Origin: Phytophthora sp. 'mugwort'
Lineage: Eukaryota; Oomycota; Peronosporomycetes; Peronosporales; Peronosporaceae
Length of the DNA: 64,000 bases
Direction of reading: 5' to 3'
NCBI GenBank assembly: GCA_033558025.1
Contig: JAUCEF010000013.1
Location: forward strand, 1,047,001-1,111,000
Part shown: positions 11,111 to 22,900 of the stretch, one piece after another
Position numbering within the stretch: the first letter of the stretch is position 1
Layout: each line of letters begins with the position of its first letter
The notes under the pieces: generated by a model
Databases searched by the model: none
What the model saw: only the letters and a program-made list of their open reading frames with translations
What the model was told of the DNA's origin: nothing
Position numbers and translations under genes: made by a program

Positions 11111-12700
11111 GAACGCAAGACACGATGAAAAACGACATCGTGACTGGCGTCTCCTAAATATAGCGGCACGAAACGGAGAAGTGTAAACTTAAACCGGGAC
11201 AAAACAGGGGCGTAGACCGGCATGCGGACGGACAGAGGTATGGGCATAGGAAGCCGTTAGGAAAGAAATTAAGTGGCATCAATGTACCTCGCCAAAACAC
11301 CACACACAGATTAGCACTTTCATTTCGTAAATCGCCCCTACGAATTCGAGTTGCCAACTACCATGAATAACAGGATAGACAGCGAAAATATGGGTACACG
11401 GCCCTCACCGTCGAAACATTGTTGACAATCTTGGAAGCTTGAAAAGTGTTGGGGTGATCAGACATACCAGAATTCATGGTATTTACAATCAATCCATTCC
11501 ACCTTATGTAACTCAAGGCGTTCTGTAGCTCAAGCTTTTCACTGGCGTGCCTGAACCCGGACCATATCAGCCGCTATCCACCGTTTCTGCTTATGCTGCC
11601 CCCAAATGGCAGTCTACATGGTGCTTCAGTTACTATCGATTAGTACCTAGTATGTACATAGCAAAGGTGCTACATCGATACGTTTTGTTGTTGCCAAATT
11701 GATGCTGATGCAACTTGCGAAGGTGTGGCTTTAGATTCCAGTCTTTATGTATGCATGACAACTGAAATAACTGCACGATTCGTCTCAAGTGAGTGGGCGA
11801 AACGTTATCCTCGATGACCTTCAGCATGATATCAGCATTGCCGTTGGAATATCGTATTGATTTATCCTCGGAGTTTCTATCGTGAGTCTACTGCCAATAC
11901 CACCCACTGTGAATTAAATGTGCGTGTTTGTATTTGACAAATACGTAGGCGCGGTACAAGGATCTCAGGTCTCTTACCGAGCGAAGTCATGAGCAATGCC
12001 CACGCCGTGAGTTCCGCACGTCGTTTCTCTTATGTATTGGCTTGCATTGTACGGCATGGGACCGTATCCATGTCAGTCGACACGGAGCCTTCACGAGTCG
12101 GAGAGCTCGTGTTCTCGAGCGCTATGTGCAATCGGCGTCGGTAAATCATGTGCCGGCGGTATTCCACTACGAATTTTAGTGTTTGGCTGCTGCAACAACT
12201 GGTGCCTTTCGATAATTCGCTGCTGCTTGGTGAACAACTACCGATGGTTGACCGGGTCCACCGTCATCTTCAAGACACTCCCCTGAACTACATTCAGCAA
12301 GGCATTATATTTTCTTGCACCGCTAACGTTTCGAGGCGGCAAGCTCTGGTCGTCACGCTCACCACCACAATGCAGGGAGGAAAAATATGTTCGTCCCGTA
12401 GTACTGATCTGAACTCATTTATTGATTACGGTCTTTTTCGATTTAAGCATAGTAATATATTGGGCAATAATTGCAATATATATAATGCAGCACAGTCCGC
12501 CATTGCATGTTCAACCCAAGTAACTTGAAATTAGGTGGCAAAAGGCGGTGTGGCCGTGGATACCATCCGATTCAGCGACCCCAAGATACTTGTACTCGAA
12601 CCCCTTAGGCCCTGAGATCTGTAATTGCCAGCGCAATTACATGAGGTCCTCCCTCCCTCTTTGTCTCCCTCTCTCCTCCTGTCCTGCCGCGTGACCAGCA
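11111..12700. other. 1.6 kb without a recognised gene
   Basis: Several open frames of 60-126 codons occur, the longest at 12148-12528 plus. None shows a domain I recognise or a neighbour-supported start. The bases are mixed and AT-richer than the genic parts. It is probably decayed repeat DNA. Confidence 0.5.
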
Positions 12701-12980
12701 CGATCTGCAATAAAGATGTTTCGGCCTACTTCTACGGATCCCTCGGGACGCCATGTACCGGTGAAAGATGGCTGGAAGCAGCTGCACGCACCAAATTCAT
12801 CACTCACCCGCCAACAATCACGACTACCGCGCGCGGTTCATGGTGACGCACAGCGGCATCTGATGACTAGGGGTTCGTGTCTAGGGGCCGCTACCACTGG
12901 ATGCTGTGAGTTGTCGATCACAACATGCCGATCAGCGAGGTGGACAATGAGGCCACCCGTGCCATCTCCAATGGCGGATT

Positions 12981-13313
12981 GTGAGCTCCAAGACGTTGCG
13001 CCACGGCATGGACGCGGTGACTGCCAATATGGGCGCCGCGCTGAACAAGGAGATGGGTTCCACGTTCGGCATCATGTGGTTGAATCCACGCCACCAACGC
13101 TATATTGGCGTCTTCACCGTCTTTGAGGTCGGCGAGGTCGTGCGCCTCGCCATCTCAGCGCTGGGCGAGGGTAGCCAAGGCGCTGACGCCGACATCGAGC
13201 TTCTCCGCGCGGTACTCTCGGTGTTCCACAAAACAGTGGATACGGCGCGTTATCTAATCAGCTACAACTACATCATCAATCAGGCTATCGTACGCGGCTC
13301 GGCTGTACTCTGA
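12981..13313 (+). pseudogene. Unrecognised ORF, possible gag-like remnant
   Basis: A 110-codon frame reads KTLRHGMDAVTANMGAALNK, then GSTFGIMWLNPRHQRYIGVF and ends NQAIVRGSAVL. It lies about 350 bp before the inverted LTR-type repeat copy B and is followed by no further long frame. The upstream sequence (12900-12985) continues it in another frame (MPISEVDNEATRAISNGG), implying a frameshift. I do not recognise the family. The position next to an LTR-type repeat makes a retroelement protein plausible, but that is inference. Confidence 0.3.
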
Positions 13314-13659
13314 TTGGCTGTGCCAGTCACCGCCTTAAATTGCGGTTAACAAGGTTTTAACCGACTACGGTCCGACGGCTCAACAAGGTTACTAGCCTCA
13401 TGTCTATACTGCGTCGTCTTAACAACGACCGACAATTCCAAGCGCACCCAACTGCACGCTCTGAAGCGCAACACTACACGATGGTCCTCGACGTTCGGGA
13501 TACTACACCTCTACGTGCGCATTCGGGCGGACATCTGCTAAGGTCGCCGCTGGCGAGGACCTGGTGTCGACGGGCAGCGTCCACCGGATGCCGGTCGACT
13601 TAACCACATGTGAAAGTCTGAGAGCGTGGCAAAACGGCTCCAACGATGCGAGACCAGCT

Positions 13660-14463
13660 TAGCCGAGGTATGTGTGGTGAAGCTAACGCCGGACGAAGTG
13701 GTTCACACATCGCCCTTAAGCAGCGACCTCGGTACTGCTCGTTGAGTACGAAGTCAGCTAGCAACTCGACTACTCGACTGGATGAACTCAGCCAGCCGTT
13801 GAGTTTGGGTGGTTACATTGAGACCTTTTTTGCGAAGGGTCGGTCGAGATCCGAGTGCACTTTATTTCACTTGATATCCGTATACGAACATAGTTAACAA
13901 TAAGAGGAGCCCCCTGGGGGCTCCCGGGAGATAAATAATAACAGAGTAACTCTCTTCAAGCCCAAGACAAGTGTACTCTATCCGGTAAGTCCCTTCCTGG
14001 CTGGATTATGGTTACCGTTGGCACACGAGAGGCATAGATTGTAGGGTGTTGACTGATAGCGCCAAGAGAACTAGGTCGGCCCGGAGAAGGGTGTGTCTCG
14101 CCAAGCGCGAAGGAACAAGTCCTGCCGAACTCGGCGGGCCGGTACACCGTACAGCCCGGGTACCGTAATACTTCTAGCTGAGAAGCCTTTGCTCTCGGCG
14201 ACCCGTCAAAGCGCCAACGCGCCGTCGTCCGCTCTTTAGCCTAGGACACGGGATATCTGAGCCAGAGGCAGTCAGTTCAGCTGACCTTTGTGTATTGACC
14301 GGCTTAGGGCACTTGGTCTCGGCGGAAGCGAGACACCACTGTCCCGGAAGGGTCGAACCGCTAGGGCCAACCCAGCGCAGGCCAACAAGGACCGACTAGC
14401 TCGGCCATTGTTGGGAATCTTACCGAAGTAACCACATCTGACGATTTGTGTGTGATGCAATGC
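13660..14463 (-). mobile_element. LTR-type repeat, copy B (inverted)
   Basis: This is the reverse complement of copies A and C. Its core (about 13940-14420) is almost base-for-base the complement of 14590-15090. The frame conserved on the other side of the core is kept here on the plus strand (13646-13897; LDELSQPLSLGGYI, ending HLISVYEHS). Together with copy C it forms a palindrome with arms near 0.8 kb and an 81-bp spacer (14464-14544). Confidence 0.7.
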
Positions 14464-14544
14464 CATATATGCCAGCTATCGACTCGCTAATGCGTGAGTA
14501 CACCGTCATGGCAGAGCACCTCAAGCCAGGTGCTTGGATCGCCC

Positions 14545-15335
14545 TGTGGTATTGTATCACACACAAAATCGTTAGATGTGGATACCTAACAAGGAACGCA
14601 ACAATAGCCGAGCTAGTCGGTCCTTGTTGGCCTGCGCTGGGTTGGCCCTAGCGGTTCGGCCCTTCCGGGACAGTGTTGTCTCGCTTCCGCCGAGACCAAG
14701 TGCCCTAAGCCGGTCAATACACAAAGGTCAGCTGAACTGACTGCCTCTGGCTCAGATATCCCGTGTCCTAGGCTAAAGAGCGGACGACGGCGCGTTGGCG
14801 CTTTGACGGGTCGCCGAGAGCAAAGGCTTCTCAGCTAGAAGTATTACGGTACCCGGGCTGTACGGTGTACCGGCCCGCCGAGTTCGGCAGGACTTGTTCC
14901 TTCGCGCTTGGCGAGACACACCCTTCTCCGGGCCGACCTAGTTCTCTTGGCGCTATCAGTCAACACCCTACAATCTATGCCTCTCGTGTGCCAACGGTAA
15001 CCATAATCCAGCCAGGAAGGGACTTACCGGATAGAGTACACTTGTCTTGGACTTGAAGAGAGTTACTCTGTTATTATTATCTCCCGGGAACCCCAAAGGG
15101 CTCCTCCTATTGTAAACTATGTTCGTATACGGATATCAAGTGAAAGGAAGTGCGCTCGGATCTCGACCGACCCTTCGCAAATTTCTCAATGTAACCACCC
15201 AAACTCAACGGCCGGCTGAGTTCATCCAGCTGGGTAGCTGATTTGCCAGTTGATTTCGAACTCGGTGGGCAGTACCGTGACCTACGTTTATGTGCGATAT
15301 GTGAACCATCCAATCTTGCGTTTACTTCACCACAA
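14545..15335 (+). mobile_element. LTR-type repeat, copy C
   Basis: It starts TGTGGTATTGTATCACACAC and runs in the same orientation as copy A. The minus-strand frame kept next to the core reads LDELSRPLSLGGYI and ends SFHLISVYEHSLQ (15394-15107). Copies B and C face each other head to head. Core identity with A and B is very high by eye, so the copies are fairly young or have been homogenised by gene conversion. Confidence 0.7.
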
Positions 15336-16664
15336 CTTTCTCGGTCATACGAGCCGAGCTGGCAAGTGGCTTGCGTCAAGATTGCCGCATTCACTATCGG
15401 CGTTTCTGAAACTCGACTCCAGATTTCTTCCCCGTTAAGTCTTCCCGTTGCCGAATTGACACCCTCGCTCCGAACAGGTAGGCTCTTGTTGCGACCACCG
15501 CCTAGCCTGATGCCCTAGCTGATTCAGCGCCCCGCCCAGGACAGGTAGACGCCCGTTGTGGTCACATGTTAGCCTGATACCTTGGCTGACCTGTCGACGT
15601 ATGTGTCGGGTGGCTCAGATGGTCAAGCTGACTCTCCGTTGCCAGTTCGCGCCGCCCCCAGTGGACTGGTTCCTTCCTGCTCGGAGGAGGATCTATCATT
15701 GCATGCGACGAGTTGGGATGAAAACAGCAGCTCAAAAAAGACGGCGATAGGACAAAGTCCCCGTACTTCTACGACGTATGTTACAGCTCGCTCCCCGTGT
15801 AACTGTGCATGAAACCAAAATATACCATGGACGAGGAACTTCCTAGCTGCTGGGATATCTGGCACATCACTTTCAAGAATGGCCCGAACATTCCGGACAG
15901 TTGCAGGGGAAGATTCGTCTGCGCAAGTCGCCCGCAAAGCCCCCCGCTCGCGGTGCACGTCTTTCCATTTGATCTCTAGTTCATAGTGGCACGGAGGAAG
16001 CTTCATGTGATTGCGTCCGTACCTCAATTTTATACATTTGACGTTAGTATTGACCTGATTTCATTTTCAATTTTGACAAATCTCTCAGTAGTTATGAAGG
16101 CGAGTCGCTCAGGTTCTGTATGAAACGCAAGATAATCGTACAATGACCCTGCGTGTGCTCGATTATACAGCTTATTATTGCTATACATGTATACACTACG
16201 TCTTACGCAGCACATACAGTCACAAATTGCGTCACAATGCGCGACGTCTACGCCGCTCACCTATTCATCCACCATTTCGTATACAAAAGCTCTATCCTAA
16301 AACTCAACGCTAACGTTGCTCCGTCCGTCTGTCTGTCACGCCATAACGTGATTCTAGCCGCAATCTCATTTGCCGCCGAGCGCAGCGAAGGCGGGCCGCC
16401 GTTGGCTAAAACAACATTCCGCCGCCGAAGGCGGCATTAGTAGAAATATATAAATTAGCGATTGGTTGAAAATTAATTTTTTTTATCTGGGCCTGCTCGC
16501 CTCCGCTGCGCTCCGCCGGGTTTTTAAAATACTGGGACTAAAACTAAACCCACCACCGTAGGCGGCGGCGCTCGGCTAGTATAATACAGTATTTTTTTTA
16601 TTATCCTGTATCTACAGATTTAGGTCACTCTAAGATTCCTCCGGTTTGAATAAATTGCTGCACC
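15336..16664. other. Intergenic stretch with short GC-rich foldbacks
   Basis: No supported gene. Between about 16370 and 16580 there are several short GCCGCC/GGCGGC and CGCTGCGCTCCGCC-like elements flanking AT-rich DNA, including a run TTAATTTTTTTTATC. These look like small palindromic repeats or transposon ends. The last 90 bp before 16665 serve as leader for the next gene. Confidence 0.4.
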
Positions 16665-18017
16665 ATGGACGCATCGATGGAGAGCTCCGAGAACCTCGAC
16701 GCGGCACTTTCCTCCGTCCATGAAACTCTTCAGCAGTCCAGTGCTGACGCTAACATTACCCTAGGATATCTATCGTCGTTGGGGGGTGATGAATGGGACC
16801 CGGAGGTGCTATTGGGAGCTATGGACGAAGGTATCGAGCAGCCTCCCACCCCCTCCCACTGGACAAACGCACCAGCAATCAGGAATACATCGAGTCTAGG
16901 TTCTACGCAGCATCAAAGGAAGAAGAAGAAGAAGCTCAACTACGACCCCAACAAGGCGAGGAATGAACGTCGCTTCCGCTTGGTAGAGCTGCGAGACGAG
17001 GTCAAAGAGCTCGCGATGAAGCTCAAGCAGTTGCAAGTATTCCGATCCAAGCAGAATCGTCCTGGCCGTCGACGCAAAGACCGATCGTATCTTACCCAGA
17101 GCACAGGCATGTCGGCTATCTGGAAAGAGGTGTGTCTTCATCAGCTGGATCAACGACTCAGAGCCGAGCGCGAGAATGTGCATCTCAAGAAGAGCTGTGA
17201 GAGGGAGATGCAGGTTGCCCAAGGTCTCAGAAGATTGTTGTACCGGCACCCGTCACCACGAGATATCGTGCATCTGGGAGAAAATACGCGCACTCGACGT
17301 ATCGAGATTCCTACGGGGTGTCTGAAGGAGATGGCAGCTATGATCTTTGACGAGCTGTCGAGTGGCGTGGAGACTTCCTATAGGATCGCGGAAGTCGCGG
17401 TTGAGATCAACAGCCCTGTTCCGACGAGTGAGACGACTCCCAAACCACTACTGCGTGATGCCATGAACGGTATGCGTATGGAGGTGTTTGACCATCACAT
17501 TCTCCCGTTTGGTGTGCGTGAAACTGGCGATGCATGGTGGAAACACTGGAATAACTACAGGGGCCAACACTCTGAAGTTACTACAGGCAACGACGTCGTC
17601 GAAAGTTTTGGGCTGGAATTTACCGACGTGCTGGCGAGCACCACGGCCACATTCTATGTACAGCAGATCTTACGGCGACACATTGAAGACCACCGCATTG
17701 TTATCGTCTGGAACGCGTATATTGAGCCGTTCATGTTCGAAAACGAGCGTGTCAATGGCATTTACTTTGTAGAGCAAAGTCATGTCCTCATCAAACCTAA
17801 TGATCAAAATGCCATGACCACAGAGGGTTCAACTCGTATGTCGACTTGCGAGATCGTCATACCTCATTTTCTAGATCCGAAGCTAAGAGACAACCCCAAG
17901 ATGACTGCTCTGACCGACTTTGTGACGAGTTCACTGTCTTCCAATATCATGACGCGCAACGAGAAGGTGGAGGACTTGTTGCTGGATCAGAGTCTACAGC
18001 GACGTAATTACGAATAA
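16665..18017 (+). CDS. M96-type bZIP-like transcription factor candidate
   Basis: A 450-residue single-exon ORF with a good start context (CACCATGG). Residues 1-80 are acidic and Ser-rich. A basic region follows (RKKKKKLNYDPNKARNERR, about residues 85-103) and runs into a leucine-bearing helix (ELRDEVKELAMKLKQL). This is the layout of the oomycete-expanded family annotated after the P. infestans M96 mating-specific protein, with a bZIP-like N-terminus and a START-like C-terminal half. A second helical segment (IWKEVCLHQLDQRLRAERE, about 145-163) is also typical of that family. The C-terminal 200 residues would hold the START-like fold; I see no catalytic motif. A nuclear regulatory role is inferred from the basic region. 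Transposon debris lies upstream and UreF downstream, with no sign of co-regulation. Confidence 0.7.
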   Translation: MDASMESSENLDAALSSVHETLQQSSADANITLGYLSSLGGDEWDPEVLLGAMDEGIEQPPTPSHWTNAPAIRNTSSLGSTQHQRKKKKKLNYDPNKARNERRFRLVELRDEVKELAMKLKQLQVFRSKQNRPGRRRKDRSYLTQSTGMSAIWKEVCLHQLDQRLRAERENVHLKKSCEREMQVAQGLRRLLYRHPSPRDIVHLGENTRTRRIEIPTGCLKEMAAMIFDELSSGVETSYRIAEVAVEINSPVPTSETTPKPLLRDAMNGMRMEVFDHHILPFGVRETGDAWWKHWNNYRGQHSEVTTGNDVVESFGLEFTDVLASTTATFYVQQILRRHIEDHRIVIVWNAYIEPFMFENERVNGIYFVEQSHVLIKPNDQNAMTTEGSTRMSTCEIVIPHFLDPKLRDNPKMTALTDFVTSSLSSNIMTRNEKVEDLLLDQSLQRRNYE

Positions 18018-18927
18018 CGCCGCATTTTGTGCTTTTTAAAGTTGAATGGTTGCATGCTGTGCATACGTAGCCGGGCAAACTATTTTGAGATGTAGGGCGG
18101 CCCTACTAGGGCCACGTGACGGATTAGCGACTGATTGACAAGGATCGACTATTTCTACTCCCAGTCCGCTCAAGAAATACTTAGGCAAGTTATTTTATTG
18201 TTTTTCTTACACTTAAAAGCTGTGTATTCTAAACCAGTTACCCTTGATGCTGATCTGCTAAGCGTTCAGAAGTACTCTAATAACGCCAACATGGTCCTAA
18301 CATGTGTCGCGTATTCATGGCAGCCCATGCATCATGGTAGTGTTTTGTTGAAGAGCTTCTACTAACGACGGTAATAAATTTCTAAGGGCTTGCACGCAAT
18401 ATTTATCAGATGTTGTCTCCGTTAAGACAGTGATATCGCGTAATGCACTACTTGCTTCATAAATGACGGTGAAAGATAAAAATACAGGGCTTAATGATCA
18501 CAGGGCAGTTACAAGCGCTGGGGACACTTCACAGGAATTACGCAAGTAACAAATGAGATAGGAGAGATTTTCGAGCATATGAAGTCTAGCGATCCACTAA
18601 TGCTGCTGCTTGGCGACGACGTCCTTCATCCAGCCAGTTTGAGATCTGGTCAAGTAGTTCCCCCTCTAACCAAGACTATTATTATCAGACCGAAGAACAA
18701 GTCATTCACATCCAGCAAAAGGCGGATAAAGAACTCGTTCGAGCACTAGATCGAGCTGCTTCAGCTGCACAGGGGCGTGGGTGAGTTGGACGTCATTATT
18801 AGCATGGGCGTTGTCACGTTCACTTCAACTCGCGGATTTTCAGCCAGTGACCGACCCCTATCCTTATCTTGCACATCAATTTCCCCAACGAGCGACCATC
18901 ACTCCATTCCGCATTCCGCACTGACCC
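18018..18927. other. 0.9 kb intergenic region
   Basis: No supported gene. A 76-codon frame at 18135-18365 opens only with TTG and has no recognisable content. Near 18890-18920 there is a pyrimidine-rich ATTCCGCATTCCGCACTGAC stretch just before the UreF ATG, which could hold the transcription start. Confidence 0.5.
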
Positions 18928-19674
18928 ATGGTGGGGCTCGAGGCTCTTTCGACGTCTCCACCCGCGGGCGAATGGGCGCTTTGGCAGATGGTGGACTCGC
19001 TGTACCCGACCGGAGGCTTCGCGCACTCGCTGGGGCTGGAAGCGGCCGCGCAGGAGGGACTCGTGACTGCTGGGTCGCTACGTGATTTCCTCTCGGCGTC
19101 TCTGCATCAGAGCGCCAACTTCGCGTTGCCCCTCGTCTTCTCCGCCCATATAATCGCGACAGCGTCTGATTCCGATGCTGATGTCCTCGTGGAAAGAGTT
19201 CTGAGTCTCAATAGCAGTGCCACCGCGCTCTACTCGAACCATGTCGCCCGCAAGGCCTCGTTCGCCCAGGGCGCGGCGCTGCTGAGACTGGCACTGTCCA
19301 CATATGCACCGAGCTGTCCGCGCGTCCAGACGCTGTTGACGATCCGGAAAGAGGCCAAGAAGCAGAGGCAGGGGGGCGTCCATCACGCTGTGCTCTTTGG
19401 CGTTGTCTGTGCGCTGCTAAGCGTGGAGGCCGAGCCCACGCAGCGCATGTATTTGTTCGTGACCACGCGCGACGTGCTGAGCGCTGCCACGAGACTCAAT
19501 TTGGTAGGACCGCTGGAAGCTGCCAAGCTACAATTCGAGACGATGCCGCTGCTGGAGATAGTCTTCCAAGCTAAGAAGAACCACATGGTGGAGGACTCGT
19601 ACTCTTCGGCGCCCGTGCTTGACCTCGTGCAGGCCATGCATGACCAGCTGTACACGCGCATCTTCAACAGTTGA
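18928..19674 (+). CDS. ureF: Urease accessory protein UreF
   Basis: A 248-residue single-exon ORF. The N-terminal hallmark MVDSLYPTGGFAHSLGLEAA (about residues 21-40) is the UreF signature, followed by an all-helical domain (LRDFLSASLHQSANFALPLV; later LLSVEAEPTQRMYLFVTTR and AATRLNLVGPLEAAKLQ) as in the family. UreF works with UreD/UreH and UreG to load nickel and CO2 into apo-urease in the cytosol, and gates the GTPase activity of UreG. The length is close to bacterial and plant UreF (about 220-250). The start at 18928 leaves about 20 residues before the signature. No other urease gene is in the window, so unlike bacteria there is no operon. The CFAP44-like gene starts 261 bp downstream on the same strand. 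Confidence 0.92.
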   Translation: MVGLEALSTSPPAGEWALWQMVDSLYPTGGFAHSLGLEAAAQEGLVTAGSLRDFLSASLHQSANFALPLVFSAHIIATASDSDADVLVERVLSLNSSATALYSNHVARKASFAQGAALLRLALSTYAPSCPRVQTLLTIRKEAKKQRQGGVHHAVLFGVVCALLSVEAEPTQRMYLFVTTRDVLSAATRLNLVGPLEAAKLQFETMPLLEIVFQAKKNHMVEDSYSSAPVLDLVQAMHDQLYTRIFNS

Positions 19675-19935
19675 AATCGCGCCAAGGTAAGAGGTAACAG
19701 TGAGTTGTAGTAGATTGCGGGTAATGACGTTATCGTGCAAATTCTGCAGCCCGGTGGATGATCGAGACGCTGCGCAGTCTACTCAATATCAAACAAAAAA
19801 CAACATACTCAAGTTCGTTGTCGAGCACTGTAATAGATAGTGGTTTCGTGGATATATCGACTCGACACGAAGAGTCGACCATTCCGCTAAGCGACGGATC
19901 CTGTTCTCCGTTCGGCCCAGAGCGCGATACCAAGG

Positions 19936-22900
19936 ATGGACGCTGTACAGCTTGGAGATGATGCTGTATCTCCCGAAATTGCCCATGAAGTTGCCCAGAA
20001 AACTGAAGACGAAGCACCGGATTACGCAACCTCGGAGCTAATGCGGCCGCTAGCCAATTGGGAAATTTCGAGAGATCACCTAGTATTCGCCGACATGTGC
20101 GGTCTCGACACGGGCAAGCGTCACATTCTGCACCTCTTGGAGCCCGTCAAAGAGGGGAAGCATGGCGGTGTGTTGCTGACAGCGGCGGGTAATACTGTCC
20201 AACTCCTCACGATGAATGCGCAAGTTGCAGCGTCAGGCTCGAGTGTGCAGAGCCGACGCTACGTATTTGGTTTTGGTGGTAGCGGTATTGGCAGTCTCGC
20301 AGTTCATCCGTCTGGCGGGTTCTTCGCCGTTGGCGAGAGAGGGGTGAAGCCCAGCATCTCCATATATCGCTATCCGCAAATAACGGTATCTCAGGTTCTC
20401 CGGAATGGTACGGAGCGCGCGTATGCTAGCGTAGAATTTAGCAAGGACGGCGAAACATTAGCATCCGTGGGTAGCGCTCCCGATTTCTTGTTGACTGTGT
20501 GGAATTGGCGTGAGGAGCAAACAGTGCTACGATGCAAAGCATTCGGACAGGAAGTATTTAGTGTTCGGTTCGCCCCGACAGACAGCGGCTTCCTCGTGAC
20601 CAGTGGCGTTGGACATATTCGTCTCTGGAAGATGGCAGCCACTTTCACAGGGCTCAAGCTCCAAGGCGACATTGGCAAATTTGGCAAAAGTGAGCTAAGC
20701 GACATTGAAGCCTTTTGCGTCCTCCCCGACAAGAAAGTATTGAGTGGCACGGAACGTGGCGTGCTGCTTCTCTGGGACGGCAACTTTATTAAGTGTGAAA
20801 TCCTCACATCTCGACGCCACCTGCCTCACACCGGCACGATCAATGTCGTAGACTTTGAGGAAGACGCGAGACAAATCGTGACGGCAGGCAAAGACGGCTT
20901 TGTGCGCTTTTGGAGCTACGACTTAATCGACAGTGCCGACGTTGCGGCTGATGAGACTGTCGCACTCGTCCCCTTGAAGCGTCAGGTACTGGTAAAGCCG
21001 CATATGGATATTCGTGCTGTGGTAAAGGAGGGCACTGGTCGCTACCTTTTGCAAGATGGCGCCGGCGGTGTGCACTTACTGTTGCTTAAGAGTAACGATG
21101 AGCACCAGGTCGAGTTGAACTATGTTCCTAATGACACGGGTCGTGCGACAGGGATAGCATGCTCACCTTACGAACATCTTGCAGCTACCTGCGGAGAAGA
21201 TGGTAGTGTTCGTGCCTGGGACTACATATCTGGCTCATGCTTAATGACAATACTTCCTGAGCAGTCGAATGTCGAATGCCCCACGACACCGGCAGCTGCC
21301 ACCACGATTGCTTGGGTGCCTAACAACGCTGCAGTAATTAACGATATCTTACCAGCAAGCCGACAGGTAGCCGTGGGGTTTGATGATGGTCTGGTGCGTG
21401 TGTTGCTAATGGACGTGGATCGTCGCGCCTGGGTGCGCCTCAACGTGTTCAAGCCACACAACAAGCGTGTAACGTGTATGGCTTATTCACATTCGGGCTC
21501 AGCTTTTGTGTCGGCTAGTGCCGATGGATCATTCTTCCTTTTCCGGGTCGTGCCCAGCAGCAACTCATCTAAATTTGCGAAGTACCAGTCGGAGTACGAG
21601 CCGTATGGTTTCCAATGCGTGCCAGCATCAGTGTTAGCCATTTGCTGGCGTGATGATGATGAAGCAGTTCTCGTCACACTATCAAACGGCCAGGTTCTAG
21701 AGTTTTTCCTACCGTCTGGTGAGCTAGATGGGAAGACCGAAGGTGATAAAGAGGCCATTAAGGGATCGGAAGTTATGCACGGTACGGACGAGTCTATGTT
21801 TTACACTGGAGCTGCTGCAGCAGAACGAGAATCGTACGAGCTCCATTTGGCATCTCGTGAGTGGACACTACAGCAACGCAATCGCTTTATGAATGTTAAG
21901 GAGCTGGAATCACTCGAAACGCAGTACCCAAGCGTTAGTGCTCCCCAGACCGAAGAGAAAATCCGTAACCACTTTCAGGTAGAAATCAAACCAGCGAATG
22001 GTGCAGCGAAGGCTTTGGCAGCACTATACACGGTGGTGCCGGAAAAAGACAAAGGAAAACCCCTGAGTCGTGCAAACAAAGATCGGATTTATCTCAGCTG
22101 CCAAGCACCACTCGACGGAAATCTGTTCGTGGTTCAGCACGACCAGTCCACGCCGTTGCAGGAGCTCGCATCAGAGACCATGGGGCTCATCACGTCAGTC
22201 GAGTTATCATCATCCAAGCGATTTATCTTGTGCGGTCTGTCAAACGGCAAATTCCAAATTCGAAGCTCGCGAAGACCTCACGCATTCATAAGCGGTGAGT
22301 TTCATGATTACGCAGCTTTCAGCAGCAACAGCAGATTACACCTCGCGTTATCTTTCGACGACTCGTATGCAGTCGCCGTAGGAACTGATGGCAATCTAAG
22401 TATTTGTCGAGTTCACAGCGAGAGAATCGAGGAAGCGGCCAAGTTACTTGGTGGTAAGTTTGAAAACTTACTAGCCGAGGCTGCTGCAGCTCGTGCTCAG
22501 GCTCATGAGAAGCAAGACACAGTGATAACAATGCAGCAGAAGGCTCTGGACGAGAAGAACGAAGATGATCCTAGTAGCGGAGCGGGAGCAACCACCGACT
22601 TGAGCGCCTTACCTGCTTTTCACGCTGCCAAAGCGTACGCCACTTACATCGAACACAAGCTGTCATCGAGTGTTGCTGTTGCTAAGGATAATGAGGAGTT
22701 TCTCGGAGTGATCCGTCTTGTGAGTGACGCGAAGAGCACGGATGGGCTCCCCGAAGCAACATCCCTGATCCGGGATGACGGTGGCTCAAACTTAAAAATG
22801 GGCGTTCCCGCCGCAGCCTTGATACAGCTAGGTGTGGTGGACCTAGCAAGTCCGAAAGAAGCTTACACAATTGAAGACGCGAAGCTGAAGAGTGAGGCTG

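Noticed and set aside
16370..16580. Riboswitch-like or terminator structures in GC-rich foldbacks
   Set aside because: They are short, repeated and imperfect in an oomycete-like context; more consistent with small repeats.
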